64,000 bases of DNA from Lagopus muta (taxonomy: Eukaryota; Chordata; Aves; Galliformes; Phasianidae), in NCBI RefSeq assembly GCF_023343835.1, contig NC_064435.1, forward strand, positions 78,812,134 to 78,876,133. Direction: 5' to 3'. The number at the start of each line of letters is the position of its first letter. Positions within the stretch are counted from its first letter, which is position 1. The position numbers and the translations under genes are program-made. The notes below the pieces were generated by a model. The model was not told the DNA's origin and ran no database searches. It was given only the letters and a program-made list of their open reading frames with translations. Below, one piece after another: positions 28,001 to 62,545 of this stretch.

Positions 28001-31000
28001 CACACGCCTAAGTGCTTAGCTGGATTTTTGCCGAAACTGTCAATCTTTTATAGTTAATCATTTATCACCCTGCTTATGTGCTGGTAGTCATGCTTCAGTG
28101 TGCAAATATGTAAATTGCTTTCATAAAGCTCCGCGCGCCGAGCACAAATAGTGCTTCCTCAGCCCTTTGCTGGAGTTCTCCCGTCCTGTGACATCTCAGA
28201 TAGATCAAACAGCACTTAGGGCTGGCAAGGAAGTTATTTTTCCCTTAATTAAACAGAATCATTACTGCGTTCCTGCTCTTATTAGTGAGGCGCATTGGTG
28301 GACTTGCAAAATGCACAAATAAATAATGGCATTTAGCTCTCACCTGACAAGCAAAGCGCATTTTGCCTTCAGGAGCGCGTACGTCAATCCATCTTACACA
28401 CTCCACCACTCTGAGCAAGGATGGGAACAAGCTGTCAAACCCGTGAAAAGCATATTTGCATTACTGTTGTACAGACTAAGTTCGATAACTACTTAGAGTG
28501 AGGGTATTTGCAATGTATAACAAGGTAATTCTCCAAACGTCAGTGACCATTCTAATTTTTCTTTCTATTGCTGAGGTTAATTGCTGTGTGAACTATGTGG
28601 GAGGTCATCTCCACTTACCTTAGCTGGTTTGCTTTGCATGCAGAAAGCTCACAGCTGCCATGATTTTTCACAAAGAATTAATAGTTACAGCCACTCGGTC
28701 TGAATACATCGTGTTAGAGTGATAGGTAGCAGCAGGGCCTTGCTGAAACAGAGCCTTAAAACACCATTAGTGTGCACCTGCAGACTGCAGAGCCAGTTAC
28801 TCTGCACTCCTGCCCGTGGGGTCTTGCATGCATCCACTAATGGAAAGCCTGATTCTCCCCAGATGTCATGCACTTCTGCAAGGAGAAAGGACTGAGAAGA
28901 GAAAATGACAGAGTCCATTCCCCTGCTCAGTAGAGCAGTTTCTTGAGAATTCATTCCCTGCCAAGCAGAATAAATGCATTCAGCTTTTTTTCTCTAAGAG
29001 GAAGCTTGAGCACTTCTTGAGGTGAGTCATATGAAAATGAATTAAGGAAACCAGCTACTCTCCCAGTTGTTAATTGAGGAAAAAAACAAATAAACAGGTA
29101 AAACAATCCTGAACAACCAAACAGAAGGAGCAAACCAAGAAAACAGGCTCCAAGGCAACAGACCAGCTACCACGATGACCCAGCGGGATCCAACACATCC
29201 CCTGGCCATGGGCACTGCGTCTGCACCAGCGCCTGGCCCCAGCCAGCAGGAGGCTAAGCAGGACCTTTGAGGGAAATTGTTGCACACCCCGCTCAGAGCA
29301 GGGGTCAGCCAGGATTCACAGCAGTACTGCCTGGGGGCTGGAGTAAAGCCCCAGGAATCGGGAGCTTTGGATGATGTTTCAGAAAGTTTATGTTTGATTT
29401 AGGTCCTGGATAAAGACTTGGCTGTCATCCCAAGTACTAGGAGGCTTTCTTTCATTATTTCATACTTCAAATATGACATGCATATTTTGTTTCTGCTTGC
29501 TGTGGTAAATACCAGTCAATTGCTAAGCTACAGTAAAGCAAGCAAATCTGTAGCATTTTTAGGACTAATCTTAGTATAGCTTAGAATAGATGCAGAACAA
29601 CAACACTGTACGACAAAGTGCCTGGTGGTTACACACATACCTTCTTTCACAGCAGGTCAGATACAAGAAGCTCAAATCTGATTTTGGAAAATATCCACTC
29701 ACTTCTAGAAATCTAGAGAAACAAACATCCGACCAGTTAAATATAACTCTGGGGAGCAAAGTTTTGTACAGTAAGTTCCAGCATCCCTTAACTTTGTACA
29801 AAAATTGATACTGAAACAAAATAGCGGTATTTCCAAAACCCATCTCTGCTCACATTCCCACCAGGACAAGCACCAGGTTTCAACCCCAGCTGAAATGACT
29901 GCAGTTCTTCTCTTGTATTGTCTCACATGCCAAGAAGGCAGAATAATGATGTCCAGCACAAAAGGACACATCTACTGAGATACATAAAAGGTTACTCCAA
30001 AGAAAGTCAATATGAGAAGTGTGCTCAACATGCCTTGTCCTTTAGCATTTGTGCAAAAGCGATAAACTAAGTTTAATTAGAGGAGCTGAGGCCTGGGTCA
30101 GAAAGTTCTCCAGCCCTAAATGTCAGCAGTTCGATTTTGCAGCATGTTTCTGCACGGCAGTCCTTTGGATCAGCCCTGGGTTGCTGGAGTTGTGCTGCAG
30201 ACTGGCCAGGAAGAAGAGCTGTGCAGTGACACACGGCTTCCTCATCTATTCTCCCATCTTGCTGCAAGGCAGAAATGGTGAAGGCAGCCATGACAGTACT
30301 TGCAGCATTTTAAGTTTAAATTACTCAGGCCTGACTCTGCACCCCTCACCCTCTGCTTGGCCAATGGTTGAAGCATGAGCCGGCAGGACTTAGCAACCCA
30401 GCTCTTGATCATGGGATGGCCGAGGTCCGGAGGGACCTCACAGCAATGGAAGTGACAGGAGCCTTGCTGCAGATGGCACAAAACTTATGCTCTTTCACTG
30501 TGTGGTTCCTGTTGCAGGCACATCTGGTTGGGCACGTCGGCTTGTCATCTTCTCTCTCAGAGGAGTCACTGCATGTATCCAGTCATTAGCAGGCTCGTCA
30601 GCAGTAATGACTCGAGCAAACAGTAAACCTGTGAGCCAGCTTCACCATATGTAACATCAAAGGGAATAAAAAGAAAAAAAAAAGCATTTGCTCTTACATC
30701 TTGTCTGCAGAATAAAATGCAAATGAAATAGTGTGTTTTCCTTGATTTCCATTTGATATTACCCACTGTCAAAGTTAGAAAGTTATGCAGCTTGCTTCCA
30801 AGCACAAGTCAATAAATAAATGGAGAAAATATCAACAAGCTTGATTTCAAAGGTCACAGGAATGGGATGAGTGCCACGAGGCTTTCAGCCTTCACCTTCC
30901 CCATTCCAGTCCTCTCCAAATGCCAAAGTGCTCTCCTCTTTGCCAAAGGCATTTGAGTGAAGCAACTCTCGGCAGCCAGAAAGGGAGACACAGCAAAAGG

Positions 31001-31128
31001 AACTGCAGCATCCAGGTAGACAGAAAATTCTAAGAAACAAACAGCATCACTCTCTTATGAATCAGATGGGAGGTGAGGGCTCAAATAATACCTGTATTGT
31101 GGCTTGGCCAAACCAGACTCAGGAGTTG
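25052..31128. other. intergenic; candidate regulatory stretch near 28,020
   Basis: The longest CR1-free block in the left half. An octamer-type ATGCAAAT occurs near 25,565 and another ATGCAAAT-like site near 26,732. A possible short CR1 scrap around 30,415-30,440 is too weak to list. No gene is recognised. Confidence 0.55.
28020..28340. promoter_or_regulatory. candidate conserved non-coding element
   Basis: It combines AT-rich cores (tatagttaatcatttatcac, gtgcaaatatgtaaattgc, cccttaattaaac) with an isolated CpG cluster (gctccgcgcgccgagc) in repeat-free sequence. Composition resembles a distal element; conservation is untested. Confidence 0.2.
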
Positions 31129-31640
31129 ACAGAATCACAGCATCACGGAATGGCCAGGGTTGGAAGGGACCTCAAGGATCATGAATCTCCAACCCCCCTG
31201 CCACATGCAGGGCCACCAACCTCCCCATTTAATACTAGACCAGGCTGCCCAAGGCTCCATCCAACCTGGCTTTGAACATCTCTAGGGATGGGGCATCCAC
31301 AGCCTCTCTGGGCAGCCTGTTCCAGCACCTCACCACTCTCTCTGTAAAGAAATTCCCCCTGACATCCAACCTAAATCTTCCCTCCCTCAACTTCAAACCA
31401 TTTCCCCTTGTCCTGCTATTATCTGCCTTTTCAAAGAGTTGATTCCCCTCCTGTTTGTAGGCTCCCTTTAGGTATAGAAAGGCTGCAATGAGGTCACCCC
31501 ACAGCCTTCTTTTCTGAGGCTGAACAAGCCCAGCTCCCTCATCCTGTCTTCATAGGGGAGGTGCTCCAGTCCCCTCATCATCTTTGTGGCTCTCCCCCGG
31601 ACTCTCTCCAACAGCTCTCTGTCTTTCTTGTACTGGGTAC
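31129..31640 (-). mobile_element. CR1 LINE 3' fragment (0.5 kb)
   Basis: The plus strand opens acagaatcacagcatcacgg and runs through gttggaagggacctcaagg, catccaacctggctttgaac, ccatttccccttgtcctgct and ggctgaacaagcccagctcc into the ORF2 end. Both 3' UTR and distal coding parts are present. Confidence 0.96.
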
Positions 31641-34206
31641 TTGTTCAAGTGTGATACTAGAAAGCAAGGATTGGCTAAAAGCATGAAAGCTGATGAATGG
31701 ATGAGTTCTTATTCAAGAAGGCAGCTACAGCCTTCAGATAACAGCTGTGGTGTGCATTGTGATTGCCAAAGCTTCTAAAGTCTGATTTAGTCTGTGGGGA
31801 GGGTAGGGGAAGTCATTTGGTTTGAGTCATAAGAGGTCTTGATATAATCTAAGCTTCATCATCTCTGAAGAAACATTTCCTGGACTTGTATCAAAAGGCT
31901 TTGTGCGGTCCTGATAACACAATAGCAGAGAACAATTCCTAGCAGTGAAGATTACAAGATCTTTATATCGTTTGCTCTTGCATTACAACACCTGATGGGC
32001 ATTCCAGGTTTACAGTCACTTCTTCAGGGATCCATGGCTCTGAAAGCAAGCATACACAAGCTTTGCAAGCATTGCTACGCTACCAGTATAATTTAGAAAA
32101 AACCAACAATGGTGCAGCCCCAAAGTATTTGTCTTTCCCTGTCCAAGACTTTCACTGCCGGGAGCCTCACCTGCTCCAGGAGTCAGAGAGTCTGCAGCAA
32201 GAAAAGGATGGAAGGCAGCAGGGCTCAGTGTAGCTCTACCTTTGTGCTCTTGGCTGAAAATATGGGCCAGCTGATGCTCGCCCTGGTGCACAGGACTCAG
32301 CTGGCTCACAACGTGCCTGCACCTGTGCCTGGAGCCCCACTCTAGAAGAAGGATTAAAGACCCATTAGCAGGCAGAAGAAAGCCTAAGCTCACCTAAGTA
32401 CAAACTTCTGTTCCCTACCTTGGCTATTAGAGATGGGAGAGGACTTTTTATTGCAAATGATGTTTGTTTCTGGAAAGGAAAGGAACAGGCATCAGCAGGA
32501 GGCAAGAGCCTACTTTATCACACGCCACATGGGGCTGCGTAAAGTGGCTGAGTGGGAGAATTTTTTACACTTCCCTGTCCTGGAGTAAACCCAAATGTGC
32601 AGGCCAAGACTCTAGCAAAAGCTTCCCCTGGGGAGGAATAGGAATGGCACCGCCAGCCCTGCTATTCCACCAGAGATCCTCTCCAGCACTCCCATGGTCT
32701 CTGCTAGAAACTGAATGTGCAAAAGGCACAGAGATGCACAGGGCTGGCAGGGGAAGGGCAAAGGTGAGATAAGGTTGCTGCCATGACGGCCAACCAGAGC
32801 AAACAGCAAACAAGAATGGCCTCTTCCAGAGAAGCACCAGGGAAAAAACCAGTATGTGTGATGCAAATGCTCATTATCTCCATTGTGTTCTTACAGGAGT
32901 GGAAGGAGATGATGAAAGCCACAAGCAGAAAGTTTGACTGATGCAGGTTGTACTTTCACAGCCATTTCCATTCGCCTGCACACCAGCATATTTTGATTAT
33001 TCTTACTATCAGCACCAGACACAGTGGGGTAAGCCAATGCATTATTACCATACTCTGAGATGATAAAAGATGACCTGAGTTTCCACACCCTCTCTCAGGG
33101 GGCCTGCAGCTCTAAGCAGCACATATCTCCACCATCTGTGTTGGATAGGTAGGGCATCCATTTAGTCTTGTCATAGATAGCAAGCATTTCTGACATGCCT
33201 GCAGAAGATCTGTTTTCAAGATGGCAGCCCTGCGGGTCCAGCATTCCTATTTTTCGAGTCAATTCCTTCATGACAGAGCAAAGCCAGCTGTTCAGTTGCT
33301 CCCATCAGTGAATTTGCTCTGTAGACAGTCACTTTACAAAGGAATTGCTCTAGCGAGGGAGACTAGGATGCTCAGCTGCCTATGGCTGCACACACTGAAG
33401 TGACAGAGCTGCAGACAGAGGTCTCAAGAGTTCAGTTAGGTCCCAAAAGCTGGTGGTGGTACCCAACGTGCACCTTTAGTTTGGGGTTACTCAATACGGG
33501 TCCAAGGTGGGAATAGCTCTCCACAGCAAAAGCTTCCTGGATCCAAGGAGAACAAGCATGGCAGGTTTCCACATCTTAACACGGTGTTTGCTCTGGCAGC
33601 AGCTGTCAATATACTCATGGTTACTCTTTGCCTTTGGTATAACAGTGGTGACTGGCAGTAGGCACATGCCCACGTTCCGACACACAAGTCTGAATGTATG
33701 TCCTGTAACAAATGTGTAATATGTTCTGTGACTGAGACCAGCTGCGCTAGCAACACGCTCAGAAGTGCCACTGGACCACTACCTAGCGGAAAAATGGCTC
33801 CCTCTCCAGTGCTCAGCCACTCTCAAGAGGCATTCTGAAAGCGTGTGGATGACTGCAGGCCCACGACAGGATATTCTCCAGCACTCAGCAAGCAGATGGA
33901 ACTTTGTGACTGGCTTCTCCCAGCCAAACTTCCTGCAGGGATGACTAGTTTCCAAACACATTAAACAGCCGTGTGAGCACGGCCAAATGCCAGATGGCTG
34001 GAAAGAATATTGGAGTAGCCCCATGACGAATGTCTAGCCTTGGCTGCCAGCGCCACGCACCATATGCATCACCTCTCAGACAGGAAGGCCTGGCTGCAAC
34101 TTGGAAGGGTGACATGGGGATACTGCACAGCTGAATTTGTTGGTGATGCCATGACACAATAGAAAAAACTTTTTTTTTTCCTTCTTACTTTCTTTACTGT
34201 GCATAG
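31641..34206. other. intergenic, no gene established
   Basis: Unique sequence upstream of the Cys-rich exon candidate. An open frame at 33,507-33,719 has one hydrophobic stretch (LLWQQLSIYSWLLFAF) but no convincing start or donor, so I do not call an exon. Confidence 0.5.
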
Positions 34207-34368
34207 GGATCTGCTTCATGGGGCCACTTCAGCGATAGTGTGGATGAAAAACACTGCTTCAACGACAGGACACATTACTGTGTAGGCCTCCAGCTGAGCG
34301 AGAAGTACTGTTTCTGTTTAACTCTTGCAAAAGATGACTTCAAGGAATGCTGCAGCATCATCGTGTAG
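34207..34368 (+). CDS. candidate terminal exon of an unknown Cys-rich secreted-type protein
   Basis: A strong acceptor (poly-pyrimidine tract from about 34,171, then ctgtgcatag) is followed by exactly 54 codons, the last being TAG. The acceptor AG itself closes an in-frame stop, so the frame opens precisely at the splice site; the other two frames are blocked. The 53 residues start GSASWGHFSDSVDEKHC and end KECCSIIV. Six cysteines fall in 33 residues with spacing C-x7-C-x9-C-x-C-x10-CC. This does not fit the avian beta-defensin or ovodefensin spacing. The C-x-C ... CC part loosely recalls a somatomedin-B core lacking one cysteine. A good donor (TAG|GTGGGT) directly follows the stop. No upstream exon is established. 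It could be a chance frame, a decayed exon or a real lineage-specific gene convergent with PIGN. Confidence 0.3.
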   Translation, partial: GSASWGHFSDSVDEKHCFNDRTHYCVGLQLSEKYCFCLTLAKDDFKECCSIIV

Positions 34369-35147
34369 GTGGGTGCTATAGTTTGAGCTACTTTATTAAC
34401 TTTGGGCTAGTGGCAAGGAAGATGATGTTTGCTGTTGGAAAGGCCACGAAGCTAGAAGACCACTCAATGCCTCATGCAATGGCTTTACAATTACTGGAAC
34501 CCCAGGAGCACCCATGATAGCAGAAGCTATAAGCCTCCCAGTTCTTTGTGCTCTCCCTTCTAATCAGCATTAAAAGCAGGAGATTTGTGTTTGTGTTTTC
34601 TCATGGTGCCACCATTACCCAGCCTGACCCTTGCAACTGAGACCAGAACACAAGTGGAAAGGAAAACACAGAAACAAAGGAAAAAAATCCTCAGTACAGC
34701 ATAATGAGCATCTCTCTGTGCAAACCACTAGCTCCAGCTGCAGTTTCACGACGTCTTTATGCCGATCTAACTCTAGTCTGTCACTGAAATAAGCAGTCCT
34801 AACCTTTCTACCTGCCCTCCATCATGAGCTGGACTGGGGAATCTGTCGAAATACTATTCTACAGTTCCTTAATCAGGTTCATTTTCATTTGGATCGATTA
34901 CCTCATCTGGCTTAGTGCTCAGCCTGCCCAAGTGTCAGCGACAGAGGCAGCAGGAGACCACAGTTTGCACTCAGGTTAGCTAAAAGCTTTTGTCTCACAG
35001 CAAGAACTTCACAGCATACCAATCTTAACCTGTCTTACATACACAGCCTGTCTCAGGTTTACAGGCTTGCAAAAGTTATATCCAGTTTCAGAGATAGTCA
35101 AATGCATATGCCATACTGGCAACATACAAAAATCTGCCCAGACTGAT
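34369..35147. other. intergenic between Cys-rich exon candidate and PIGN 3' end
   Basis: Unique sequence; no repeat, exon or RNA gene recognised. Confidence 0.6.
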
Positions 35148-35334
35148 TTTATTCATGCTTCAGTCTGAGAAGTGCTTGTGTGAGACGTGCAGTGAAGGCG
35201 GGACTTTGCAGACTCCAAATGAAAGCATGCACATGAGATAAACAGCTGGCGGAAGAGTTCTAACAATTGAAAAAAAAAACAAAAAAAAAACAAAAAATGA
35301 TTGCCTATTTCTTTTAAATCAGACTTTATATTGT

Positions 35335-35340
35335 TTTTAT
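35335..35340 (-). terminator. likely PIGN polyadenylation signal AATAAA
   Basis: Three AATAAA hexamers lie downstream of the stop on the minus strand: 35573-35578 (7 bases after the stop), 35335-35340 and 35148-35153. The middle one is the best candidate because it is followed within about 40-80 bases by long T runs broken by single G (rc of 35268-35296), a good downstream element. That would give a 3' UTR of roughly 260 bases. This is inference; no transcript evidence was available. Confidence 0.5.
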
Positions 35341-35584
35341 TTTCAAAAAATATGCGCACTTAGAGAATAAAGCCAAGGTTGTTTCAGTCCCACTGATGTC
35401 TAAATGACAATCTCCAAATACAAATTTCAGTCATAGGACAGTATGACTCTGTCAGCAGCGCGCTCTGATCCAGGATGGGATTTTAGCACTCAAGTCCATT
35501 AACTTATATTTACATTACAGAAGTGGAAGTTGGTTCAGAAGAAGGCAGAGGGTGAACTTAAGGGCAGGAATATTTATTGCTTTA

Positions 35585-58789
<23,205 letters not shown>

Positions 58790-59440
58790 CTGCAATAAAG
58801 GAAGACCTGTCAGTCATTGCATGCAGAATATTTCCTCCTCAGTAACAAGATAACATTCTTCAAATCTTGACAGCTTTATGTACAAAAATTCTATATTGGT
58901 CATACATGCCCTACTTATTTCGAAAAGTAACTTTTGCTGAAGAAAGCCCAAATTTTGGCTTTTCTTTTTTCATTAACCCTTCCCCAGGGTCTCATGGGAG
59001 GTGAGAGAAACTGAGAAAACTGAAAAGCTACTGGAAGAGAGTGAACGAAGAAGAAGAAAAGTAATGGAAAAGTATCCAGGTGCTTGAAGTCAGGAAAGGA
59101 AGAAGGAAAAGAATTGCTCTGATTCGGCCATTTTAAACCTGTGGGGTTTTTTTGTTTGCTTGTTTTTAAAAATGAAGATTTTATGTAATATACTTATAAA
59201 GGAGTGGACAAACAGCATTGGTGTGATTCCTCACTGTAAGAAGGTCCACTCGCTATCCAATAACCTCAAAGGTTGCTTCAGCATTAAGTCATAATTACTC
59301 ATTCTATTAAGGAACAGAAATCAAACTATAATATACAGTAAGTACATCTGTTTTGTTCTGCTTATTGTCACAGTATCTATGTAACACATCTATGAAAGAG
59401 TAATGAGGCAGTTTCTGCAACCTTCATTTCATTTCATTGC

Positions 59441-59617
59441 CCAGGGAGGTGGTGGAGTCGCCGTCCCTGGTAGTGCTCAAGAGGCGCCTGGATGAGGAGC
59501 TACGAGATATGGGTTAGTGCTTGTGGTACTAATAGGAATGGGAGGGTGGTTGGACTAGATGATCTTTTCATCTAGTCATTTCAAGGTCGTTTCCAACCTT
59601 GTGATTCTGTGTGATTT
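59441..59617 (+). mobile_element. CR1 LINE 3' end
   Basis: 'ccagggaggtggtggagtcg', 'gaggcgcctggatgagga', 'ggttggactagatgatcttt' and 'gtttccaaccttgtgattct' form a well preserved CR1 tail. It is the same subfamily as the copy at 61,958 on the opposite strand. Confidence 0.95.
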
Positions 59618-59699
59618 CCTGGCTTATAGTCTTGGCCACTGCTACAATTACAGAATAATGGACTTCATCTCAACAGTGCTTCAGCCTTCTATTCCATTT

Positions 59700-61037
59700 A
59701 CAAGAAAGGCCTGTTAGCCTGACCTCAGTGCCAGGGAAGGTTATGGAGCAGATTGTCCTGAGGGAGATCATGAGGCATGTGTGGGATGACCGGGGAATCA
59801 GGCCTAGCCAGCATGGATTCATGAAGGGCAGGTCCTGCTTGACCAACCTGATCTCCTTCTATGATTTAGTGACCCATCTGGTGGATGAGGGAAAGGCTGT
59901 TGATGTGGTCTACCTAGACTTCAGCAAAGCCTTTGACACTGTCTCCCACAGCATTCTCCTGCAGAAGCTGGCAGCCCGAGGCTTGGGTAAGGAGCTGGCT
60001 GGAAGGCCGGGCACAGAGAGTGGTGGTGAATGGAGTTAAATCCAGCTGGCGACCGGTCGTGAGTGGTGCTCCCTAGGGGTTGGTGCTGGGGCCTGTCCTC
60101 TTCAATATCTTTATTGATGACCTGGATGAGGGCACTGAGTGCACCCTCAGTACATTCGCAGATGACACCAAATTGGCTGGAAGTGTGGATCTGCCTGGGG
60201 GTAGCGAGGCCATACAGAGGGATCTGGACAGGCTTGAGACCTGGGCTGAAGCCAATGGGATGAGTTTCAACAAGGCCAAATGCCGGGTCCTGCACTTCGG
60301 CTACAACAACCCCAGGCGACGCTACAGGCTTGGGGCGGTGTGGCTGGAGGACTGCGTAGAGGAAATGGACCTGGGGGTATTGATTGATGCTCGGCTGAAC
60401 ATGAGCCGACAGTGTGCCCAGGTGGCCAAGAAGGCCAATGGCATCCTGGCTTGCATCAGAAACAGTGTTGCAAGCAGGAGCAGAGAGGTGATTGTTCCCC
60501 TATATTCAGCACTCGTGAGGTCGCACCTCGAGTACTGTGTCCAGTTTTGGGCCCCTCACTGCAAGAAAGATATTGAGGCCCTGGAACGTGGTCAAAGGAG
60601 GGCAACAAAGCTGGTGAGGGGTCTGGAACACAGGCCATATGAGGAGAGGCTGAAGGAGCTGGGAATGTTCAGCCTGGAGAAGAGGAGGCTCAGGGGAGAC
60701 CTTATTGCTCTCTATAACTTCCTGAAGGGAGGTGGTAGTGAGCTGGGGGTCGGCCTCTTCTCTCGTGTCATTAGTGATAGGACCAGAGGGAATGGTTTCA
60801 AGCTACGGCAGGGGAGATTCAGGCTGGACATGAGGAAGTATTACTTTTCAGAAAGGGTGGTCAGGCACTGGAATGGATGCCCAGGGAGGTGGTGGAATCA
60901 CCGAGCCTGGGGGTGTTCAAGGAAAGGCTGGATGTTGTGTTGAGGGACATGGTTTAGTGGGAGCTATTGGGAATAGGTGAACGGTTGGACTGGATGATCT
61001 TTTAGGTCTTTTCCAACCTTGGTGATTCTATGATTCT
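59700..61037 (+). mobile_element. CR1 LINE, 1.3 kb 3' part with reverse transcriptase
   Basis: 5' truncated inside ORF2 and complete at its 3' end, which closes with three ATTCTATG-type units (61,022-61,037). It includes about 1.2 kb of RT coding sequence and a short 3' UTR. It lies in a PIGN intron, antisense to the gene. Its good preservation suggests one of the younger copies in the window. Confidence 0.97.
59728..60943 (+). pseudogene. CR1 ORF2 reverse transcriptase, broken
   Basis: The first part (59,728-60,039) carries the RT motif [17 protein letters not shown]; the second (60,080-60,943) carries [16 protein letters not shown] and the catalytic FADDTKLAG box, then [13 protein letters not shown] and [18 protein letters not shown] sequences of the CR1 C-terminus. 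The two parts are in different frames: a one-base shift lies between about 59,985 and 60,040, and the second frame has a TAG at 60,074-60,076 where related copies have CAG. The start of ORF2 and its endonuclease domain are absent. It encodes no working enzyme. Confidence 0.95.
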
Positions 61038-61957
61038 ATGATTCTAGCATCACTTGTAGCTTTCCATGCTTACAGAAGGCCCAGCTTAAGGAGAAACTCC
61101 AGGGACACTCACTGCAAGCCAGAGCAGCTGGAAAGAAATTCAGTGTGGCAACTAGACTCTTGTGAATGGCGCTCAGTGCATCAGATGTGCATCACTCTCT
61201 GTATACAATCACAGATGAAAACAGATGTGTGTGTGGAAGATGATAATTAGCCTTTCCAACTTTCATATGACACATGAAATATTAACCATCAAAAGACTTG
61301 CACACTTCTGGCTGACCTATAAAGTCTCAGTACACATTCCTCGTACAATTACAATGTGAAATTCCCCAAAACTTGGCTAGATGCTATGGTATGCTGATGA
61401 AAACTTTAATACATAATGTATATTGATTTAGAAACATCTGGTAACACTAAAAAGAAGGTTCTGAAGAACATGGAAATGGCTGGAATCACTCTGTGCCTCC
61501 TGGGTTTAGCTCTGTATGTTTGTGGTTACCATACAGGGACTGCAACAACCACACAGTCTAACAGCTGAAGCCAGCAGGTCCTTTTTTCAGGCTTGCAGGC
61601 ACACACATGAGTAATTTGCCTGATTCCTCCCAAACCAGTCTTTATTTAAAATTTTAATTTAGGTCTAAAATTATTATTTTTTAAAATACGGTAGGTTCCA
61701 TATTCATCAGAATGGCTATTTGAAGAGGGGACAACAATTTGTTAGAAAGTCTCAGAAATATCTAGCTTACCATTGTCACGAATAAATACTAATAACTGTA
61801 TTTCTGGTTGTATAAATAGAGAGGGGGAAAATGACAGCTTAATAAGCAACAGTACTGTTCTTCCACAAGTAAGCAAAAAGATGAATAGACATTTGACCAT
61901 TTATAGTGTCACCAATCTTGGGAAAGCTACAGTAGATCTTGGTGCCTTATTTCTTAT
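61038..61957. other. spacer between inverted CR1 copies, PIGN intron
   Basis: Unique intronic sequence of 920 bases with no recognised feature; it forms the would-be loop of the inverted CR1 pair. Confidence 0.6.
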
Positions 61958-62545
61958 TATAGAATCGTAGAATCATAGAATCACAAGGATGGAAATGACC
62001 ATCAAGATCACCTAATCCAACCGTCCCCCCATTACCACAGCTACCACAAGCAGTAACCCATATCTCGCAGCTCCTCATCCAGACGCCTCTTGAACACTGC
62101 CAGGGACGGCGATTCCACGACCTCCCTGGGCAGCCATTCCAGTGCCTGACCACTCTGTGAGAGAAAAAGTTCTTCCTTATGTCTAACCTAAACCTCCTCT
62201 GATACAACTTGTGGCCATTTCCTCGGGTCCTGTTTGTTGCCTGGAAGAAGAAGCCAAACCCCTTCTCATCACAACCTCCCTTCAGGAAGTTGTAGAGTGC
62301 AATGAGGTCTCCCCTGAGCCTCCTCTTCTCCAGGCTGAACAATCCCAGCTCCCTCAGCCGCTCCTCATAAGACTTGTGCTCCAGACCCCTCACCAGTTTC
62401 GTTGCCCTTCTCTGGACACGCTCCAGGGCCTCAAAGTCTTCCTTGTAGTGAGGGGCCCAAAACTGGACACAGTACTCAAGGTGCAGCCTCAGCAGTGCTG
62501 AGTACAGGGGGATGATCACCTCCCTGCTCCTGCTGGCCGCACTAT
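61958..62545 (-). mobile_element. CR1 LINE 3' part (0.6 kb)
   Basis: The plus strand opens tatagaatcgtagaatcata and runs through the 3' UTR into ORF2. The complement from 62,519 reads through [20 protein letters not shown] and [19 protein letters not shown], the CR1 ORF2 C-terminus, without stops for 190 codons. 5' truncated. Same orientation as PIGN. Confidence 0.96.

Noticed and set aside
28125..28140. CpG island or promoter of RNF152
   Set aside because: Only a handful of CpGs in under 20 bases; far too small for an island.
32016..32393. 125-codon minus-strand open frame
   Set aside because: No recognisable motif or splice signals; treated as chance.
33507..33719. Hydrophobic open frame as the signal-peptide exon for the Cys-rich candidate
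   Set aside because: The Met context and donor are poor and the hydrophobic segment sits too deep in the frame.
34207..34368. Calling the Cys-rich frame an avian beta-defensin or ovodefensin
   Set aside because: The cysteine spacing (C-x7-C-x9-C-x-C-x10-CC) differs from both families; only the terminal CC is shared.
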